From NCBI GenBank assembly GCA_016870235.1, contig VGCB01000056.1, positions 1 to 9,736 of the forward strand: a stretch of 9,736 nucleotides of DNA, read 5' to 3'. The notes beneath the pieces were generated by a model. The model saw only the letters and a list, made by a program, of their open reading frames with translations. It had not been told where the DNA came from and ran no database searches. The stretch comes from Actinomycetota bacterium. Its GTDB lineage: Bacteria; Actinomycetota; Thermoleophilia; Gaiellales; Gaiellaceae. The position numbers and the translations under genes were made by a program. Below are positions 6,193 to 9,736 of the stretch, in pieces; within the stretch, counting starts at the first letter, position 1, and every line of letters starts with the position of its first letter.

Positions 6193-8117
6193 TCAGCGGC
6201 GGCGTTCGATCGACGCGAGCTTGTCCAGCTCATCGACGACGGCGGAGTCGTCGCCGGGGCCGCCCTCGATCGTGTCTCCGCCCGTCCCGCCGAGGATCTG
6301 GTCGTTCCCGGCCTTGCCGAGCAGGCGGTCGCCGCCGGCCTCGCCCTTGATGATGTCGTCGCCCGTGCCGCCGTCGATGATGTCCGCGCCGTCGCCGCCG
6401 TTCAGGACGTCGTTGCCGGGCCCGCCGGCGAGGACGTCGTCGCCGCCGAGGCCGCGGATCACGTCGTTGCCCGCGAGCCCGCAGATGACGTCGGGGCCCG
6501 GGGTGCCGACGAGCACGTCGTGACCCTGGGTGCCCGCAATCGTGCAGCGGCGCCCGAGGACACTCGCGACGGGCGTCCCGAAGCTCTTGCCGACGCCGAT
6601 CGCGCTTCCGGCCTCGGAGACGGCAACGAGCCGGAAGAACGTGCGCGAGCCCGGCTTGACGCCCCGGATCTCGGCCTCGAACGGCACGTCGGCGGTGCCG
6701 GAGCCGACCGAGACCTGAGCCGTGCGCTGCCCGTAGGCCGGCGACGGCCCGTACTCGAACCAGGCGGTCGTCACGAGCCCCCGCGGGTTGACGACGCCCG
6801 TCACCTTGGCGCCGCCCGGACCGAGCGAGGCGACCGGCAGCGTTCCGGTGGCGACGCTCGGTGGGCCTGCCGTCGCGAACGAGCCGTTCCCGCCGCGAGA
6901 GGTGCCGGCGCCGCTCTGCGCGACGACGCGGTAGTGGAAGGTCGTGCCCGGCTGGAGCCCGGAGATCTGGATGCTGACGCTCTCGTTCCTCGTGCTCGAG
7001 CCGAGGCTGCGCGTCGAGGTGCGCTGTCCGTAGGCGGTCGAGGTGCCGTACTCGAACCACCACGACGTCGACCGGCCGTTCGGGTTGACGGTCGCCAAGA
7101 GGACGGCCGAGGTCGCGGTCACGGACGAGACGCCGCCCGTGTTGACGGTCGGCGGACCGAGCGTCGTCAGCGTGGCGTCGGCGCCGCGCGTCGTGCCTCC
7201 GTCGCTGGTCGCGACGAGGCGATAGTGGTACGTCGTCCCGGAGGCGAGGCCGCTCAGCGACTTCGACACGTTGACCGAGCCCGTGCTGTTCCCGGCGCTC
7301 GAGGTCGACGTGCGCGACCCGTACGACGTCGTCGTCCCGTACTCGAAGAAGTAGCTCGTGGAGCGGCCCTTCGGCTCGACCTTGCCGGTGACGGTGGCCG
7401 TCGTCGAGCCCAGCGCCGACGTGGCGCCCGTCGTCGCGCCCGGCGCGTCGATCGTCGAGAACGTCGCATTGGCGCCGCGCACCGTCCCGTTCGCGTTCGT
7501 CGCGACGCAGCGGTAGTTGTACGTCCGGGCCGGCTGCAGCCCGGTGAGGTTGGCGGAGACGTTCACCGCCGTCGTCCCCGAGCCGGCGTTCTGCGGGCTC
7601 GTCTGCGTCCCGTACGAGGTGGACGTGCCGTACTCGACGAACCACGAGGTCGCGACGCCGTTCGGGTCGACCGAGCAGCCGACGGTGGCCGAGGTCGTCG
7701 TCAGGTTGGACACTCCACCCGTCGTCACCGCGCTGGCAGCCGGCGTCGAGAAGACGCCGTCGAGGCCGACGGTGTTGCCGTCGGCGTTCGAGGCAATGAG
7801 CCGGTAGTGGTAGGTCGTGCCCGGCTCCAGGTTCTTGAGGCTCGCGCTCACCGCCTGATTCGCCGTCCCGGAGCCCGCGTTCGTCGCCGTGGCCGGCTCC
7901 TTCGAGCCGTAGCCGGTCGTCGTCCCGTACTCGAACTGCCACGTCGTCGCGGTCCCGTTCGGGTTGACGGTGCCGTTGAGCGTCGCCGAGGTGCCGGTGA
8001 TCGCCGTCACCGAGCCGGTGATCGCGGACGGCGCCGCGCGGCTGTTGCCGTTCCGGCAACGAGAATCGAGAGACAGACCCCCAACGCCACCATCACCCCA
8101 ACACGCCGCATACCCAT
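6193..8117 (-). CDS. Secreted protein with five FN3-like repeats and C-terminal RTX calcium-binding block; apparent frameshift
   Basis: A large predicted extracellular protein. The body, open from 8151 to 6193, has five FN3-like units of about 96 residues, then a linker with CTIAGTQGHD, then RTX nonapeptides (GGxGxDxU) that bind calcium as a beta-roll. Each FN3 unit repeats a pattern such as FEYGTSTAYG and, near its end, GTTYHYRLVA. The signal peptide is in another frame: ATG 8117 or 8111 opens a basic start (MRRVGV), a hydrophobic core (LGVCLSILVAG) and TATAA. That frame then stops at 8007-8009, while the body continues in the -1 frame. One missing base between about 8010 and 8043 would join them. 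Annotators may instead start at TTG 8151, which gives a poor N-terminus. Role unknown: adhesion or a surface-matrix function is inference. Sequence error, true pseudogene and phase variation are all possible. Confidence 0.75.
6244..6519 (-). repeat. RTX (haemolysin-type) nonapeptide repeats
   Basis: About nine or ten tandem copies of GGxGxDxU-type repeats are encoded here, for example GGDDVLAGGPGNDVLNGG. The family folds into a parallel beta-roll on binding calcium. A short charged tail (VDELDKLASIERRR) follows. Confidence 0.85.
6562..8028 (-). repeat. Five tandem FN3-like repeats
   Basis: Units span about 8028-7738, 7737-7444, 7443-7156, 7155-6865 and 6864-6562. The shared pattern is a PNG or PKG turn, an aromatic plus FEYG strand, TxYG, then a GL-PGTTYHYR strand and a final GxF-T. 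The units have diverged at DNA level, so recent copy-number change looks unlikely. Unit 2 alone has a cysteine pair (codons at 7675-7677 and 7507-7509). Confidence 0.8.
8044..8060 (-). repeat. Perfect hairpin at the frame break
   Basis: GTTGCCG (8044-8050) and CGGCAAC (8054-8060) form a 7-base-pair stem with a three-base loop, inside the end of the signal peptide. The palindrome GCCGCGCGGC follows directly. This is where an indel or a base-calling error would be expected. Confidence 0.5.
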
Positions 8118-8123
8118 GACCAG

Positions 8124-8129
8124 AGAGTA
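8124..8129 (-). promoter_or_regulatory. Candidate -10 element for the secreted protein gene
   Basis: TACTCT lies six bases before ATG 8117. A weak -35 candidate, TTGCGG, begins 22 bases further upstream. It would give a leaderless transcript. A competing reading is an ATG at 8174 with GAAGG upstream, coupled to the tsaC stop. Confidence 0.25.
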
Positions 8130-8184
8130 CGTGTCGAGCGTAAGGCCGCAATCGCCTTCGGGTAAGGATTTCATGAGGCGACCT

Positions 8185-8790
8185 TCAGACTTCCGACGCG
8201 ATGCGCGCGAGCGCCTCCTGCGCCGGCACGGCGCCCTCCCGCAGCACGAGCGGCGCGGCGCCGGTAAGGTCGACGACCGTCGAGGCAACACCGGGTAGCG
8301 CGCCGCCGTCGACGACGGCGTCGACGCCGTCGATGAGCTCCCGAGGCACGTCGGCGAGCGCGCGGGGGTCGGGGCCGCCGGGAAGGTTCGCGCTCGTCGC
8401 GACGAGCGCGCGCACGCCCTCGAGGACGGCGAGACCGGCCCCCGAGACGGCGGGGACGCGAACGCCGATCGCCTCGGGTCTCGCGCGGTTGAGCCAGGGG
8501 AAGCGGTGGGCGGGGTTCTCGAGCACGAGGGTGTAGGGCCCGGGCAGCAGCGCCCCGATCGCGCGACGGGCGCGCTCGCCGAGCTCCGGGACGTGCTCGT
8601 GGAGCGCCGCAGCGGATGGGAAGAGCACGGCCGACGGCTGGATCTCCGTCCGCCCCTTGAGCGCGTACAGGCGGCGAGCGGGGTCCTCGGCGAGGGCCGT
8701 GCAAGCGAGGCCGTAGACCGTGTCGGTCGGGACAACGGCAAGCCCGCCGGCCAGGATCGCGCGCACGGCGGCGGCAGCGCTCTCAGCCAC
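8185..8790 (-). CDS. tsaC: L-threonylcarbamoyladenylate synthase (YrdC/Sua5/YwlC family)
   Basis: A soluble enzyme that makes threonylcarbamoyl-AMP from threonine, bicarbonate and ATP. This is the first step of the t6A37 modification of tRNAs reading ANN codons. The chain of 201 residues is the single-domain length: the extra C-terminal Sua5 domain is absent. Motifs seen: VVPTDTVYGLAC (19-30); YALKGR (42-47), the KxR nucleotide-binding signature; LLPGPYTLVL (81-90); GVRVPAV (109-115); the phosphate-contacting TSAN (132-135); and ASTVVDLTG (169-177). GTG 8790 overlaps the end of prmC by eight bases and has GAGGG five bases upstream. Its position after prfA and prmC matches both Bacillus (ywlC) and mycobacteria, so it was probably part of the ancestral cluster. 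Confidence 0.93.
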   Translation of the reverse strand: MAESAAAAVRAILAGGLAVVPTDTVYGLACTALAEDPARRLYALKGRTEIQPSAVLFPSAAALHEHVPELGERARRAIGALLPGPYTLVLENPAHRFPWLNRARPEAIGVRVPAVSGAGLAVLEGVRALVATSANLPGGPDPRALADVPRELIDGVDAVVDGGALPGVASTVVDLTGAAPLVLREGAVPAQEALARIASEV

Positions 8791-9613
8791 GCCGGCCCTC
8801 GACGACCCGATCCCTGCCGGCGAGATCGGGCGTGATCTCGACCTCGACGTAGCCCGTGTCGAACAGCGCGCGCGCGACGGGGCCGGCCTGGCCGTCTCCC
8901 ACCTCGAGCGCGACCGCGCCTCCCGGGGCGAGCTCCGGCAGCGCGAGCTCGGCGATCAGCTCGTGCAGGCCCTCGCCGAAGAGCGCGGCCTCCGGCTCCC
9001 AGTCGCGGATCTCCGGCGCCAGGGCCGGCGTCTCGTCCCGGCGCACGTAGGGCGGGTTGGCGACGACGAGATCCCAGGGCCCGGGCAGCAGGCCGTGACG
9101 CAGGTCGCGCTCGACGAGCTCCACCCGGAGCCCGAGCGATCGGCGGTTCTCGGCCGCGAGCGCGAGCGCGTCGGCGGACACGTCGATCCCGGTCACCTGC
9201 GCCTCCGGCCACTCGTCGGCGATTGCGAGCGCGATCGCGCCGGAGCCGGTGCCGACGTCGAGCACGCGCGGCGACGGGCACCCCGCGATCAGCGCGAGCG
9301 CGCGCTCGACGAGCGTCTCGGTCTCGGGCCGCGGAATCAGGGCGCGCCGGTCGACGGTGAGCGTGAGGCGCCGGAACCCCCACGAGGCGAGAACGTACTG
9401 CAGCGGCTCCCGGCTGCCACGGCGCGACACGAGGGCGCGAGCGCGCGTCACCTCGTCGTCCGTGAGCGGTCGGTCGAGGTGCATGTAGAGCTCGATGCGC
9501 TGGAGGTCGAGCGCGTGACCGAGAAGATGCTCGGCGTCGACGCGCGGCGAGGGCACGCCCTTGCGCTCGAGGAAGGCGGTCGATCGCGCCAGCACGTCTC
9601 CGAGCGTCAACAC
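8783..9613 (-). CDS. prmC: Release factor glutamine methyltransferase (PrmC/HemK)
   Basis: Methylates the glutamine of the GGQ motif in release factors RF1 and RF2, using S-adenosylmethionine, which raises termination efficiency. The 276-residue chain has the usual N-terminal helical substrate-binding domain (about 1-75, with REPLQYVL at 68-75) and a Rossmann-fold methyltransferase domain. That domain has IPRPETE (93-99), the SAM-binding LDVGTGSGAIAL (118-129), the acidic GIDVS (142-146), and the active-site NPPY (186-189), followed by the family-typical EPEAALFGEGL segment (206-216). GTG 9613 is followed at once by an in-frame TTG. I chose GTG, which lies 19 bases after the prfA stop. No strong ribosome binding site is seen. 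Its partner gene prfA is immediately upstream, as in most bacteria. Confidence 0.95.
   Translation of the reverse strand: MLTLGDVLARSTAFLERKGVPSPRVDAEHLLGHALDLQRIELYMHLDRPLTDDEVTRARALVSRRGSREPLQYVLASWGFRRLTLTVDRRALIPRPETETLVERALALIAGCPSPRVLDVGTGSGAIALAIADEWPEAQVTGIDVSADALALAAENRRSLGLRVELVERDLRHGLLPGPWDLVVANPPYVRRDETPALAPEIRDWEPEAALFGEGLHELIAELALPELAPGGAVALEVGDGQAGPVARALFDTGYVEVEITPDLAGRDRVVEGRRG
8796..8800 (-). promoter_or_regulatory. Shine-Dalgarno site of tsaC inside prmC
   Basis: GAGGG lies five bases before GTG 8790, within the last codons of prmC. It supports this start and coupled translation. Confidence 0.5.
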
Positions 9614-9632
9614 GGGAGCGGTCGCTTCGAGC

Positions 9633-9736
9633 TCAGAGCGCGGCGGCCTCGAGAGCCTGCCGGCGGTACTCGGCCTGCAGCGCCTCGGTGAACTCCTCGA
9701 GGTCGCCGCCCTGCAGGATCGTGTCGAGGCGGTGGG
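9633..9736 (-). CDS. prfA: Peptide chain release factor 1, C-terminal fragment
   Basis: Only the last 34 codons are present. The peptide begins HRLDTILQGGDLEEFTEALQ and ends YRRQALEAAAL before a TGA. HRLDxILxGDLxE is the typical C-terminal tail of RF1, the protein that ends translation at UAA and UAG. The catalytic GGQ and PxT anticodon-like motifs would lie outside the window. The call rests on this tail and on the adjacent prmC, which modifies RF1. RF2 has a related tail but is not usually placed beside prmC. Confidence 0.85.
   Translation of the reverse strand, partial: HRLDTILQGGDLEEFTEALQAEYRRQALEAAAL

Noticed and set aside
6244..8028. CRISPR-like array
   Set aside because: The periodicity is about 290 bases for FN3 units and 27 bases for RTX, and it is explained by protein repeats in one open frame.
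6169..8298. Plus-strand open frame of 709 codons
   Set aside because: It is antisense to the FN3/RTX gene. Its apparent repeats are reflections of the real repeats on the other strand.
8007..9383. Minus-strand open frame of 458 codons through prmC and tsaC
   Set aside because: It is a shadow frame over two well-supported genes. Only its last part (from 8117) is meaningful, as the displaced signal peptide.

Overview
The window is a GC-rich bacterial chromosome segment that is almost entirely coding. Every supported gene lies on the minus strand, so it is transcribed from position 9736 towards position 1. The gene set is housekeeping: translation termination and its modification, tRNA modification, one-carbon metabolism, pyrimidine salvage, cell-envelope lipid carriers, and the membrane part of ATP synthase. 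It is interrupted by one accessory gene for a large secreted repeat protein. High GC, GTG starts, a wecA gene before the atp genes, and a secreted FN3-like/RTX repeat protein fit a deep-branching actinobacterium, perhaps the Thermoleophilia (Solirubrobacterales or Gaiellales). The lineage is inference from content, not a database match.

Layout in transcription order: 3' end of prfA (9736-9633); prmC (9613-8783); a tsaC/ywlC-type threonylcarbamoyl-AMP synthase (8790-8185); a secreted protein with five FN3-like repeats and a C-terminal RTX calcium-binding block (about 8117-6193), whose signal peptide and body are in different frames; a 293-base gap with several palindromes; glyA (5899-4607); upp (4603-3965); wecA-like glycosyl-phosphate transferase (3957-2821); a small membrane-anchored protein of unknown function (2819-2376); a gap with a strong hairpin; an AtpZ-like protein (2286-2068), AtpI-like protein (2071-1664) and atpB (1667-774), joined by 4-base overlaps; a 168-base gap with three stem-loops; atpE (605-339); and the 5' part of atpF (328 to the window edge).

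The genes appear to form three or four transcription units. prfA-prmC-tsaC are tightly packed. glyA-upp-wecA and the small membrane gene have gaps of 1 to 7 bases. The atp genes form the last unit. The first genes of the accessory, glyA and atp units lack a convincing ribosome binding site and each has a TAnnnT hexamer 6 to 8 bases before the ATG, which suggests leaderless transcripts. By contrast, atpE and atpF have clear Shine-Dalgarno sequences.

I see no CRISPR array, RNA gene, transposase, phage gene or defence system. The observations most worth following are the frame break in the secreted protein, the stem-loops between atpB and atpE, and the repeated palindrome before glyA.
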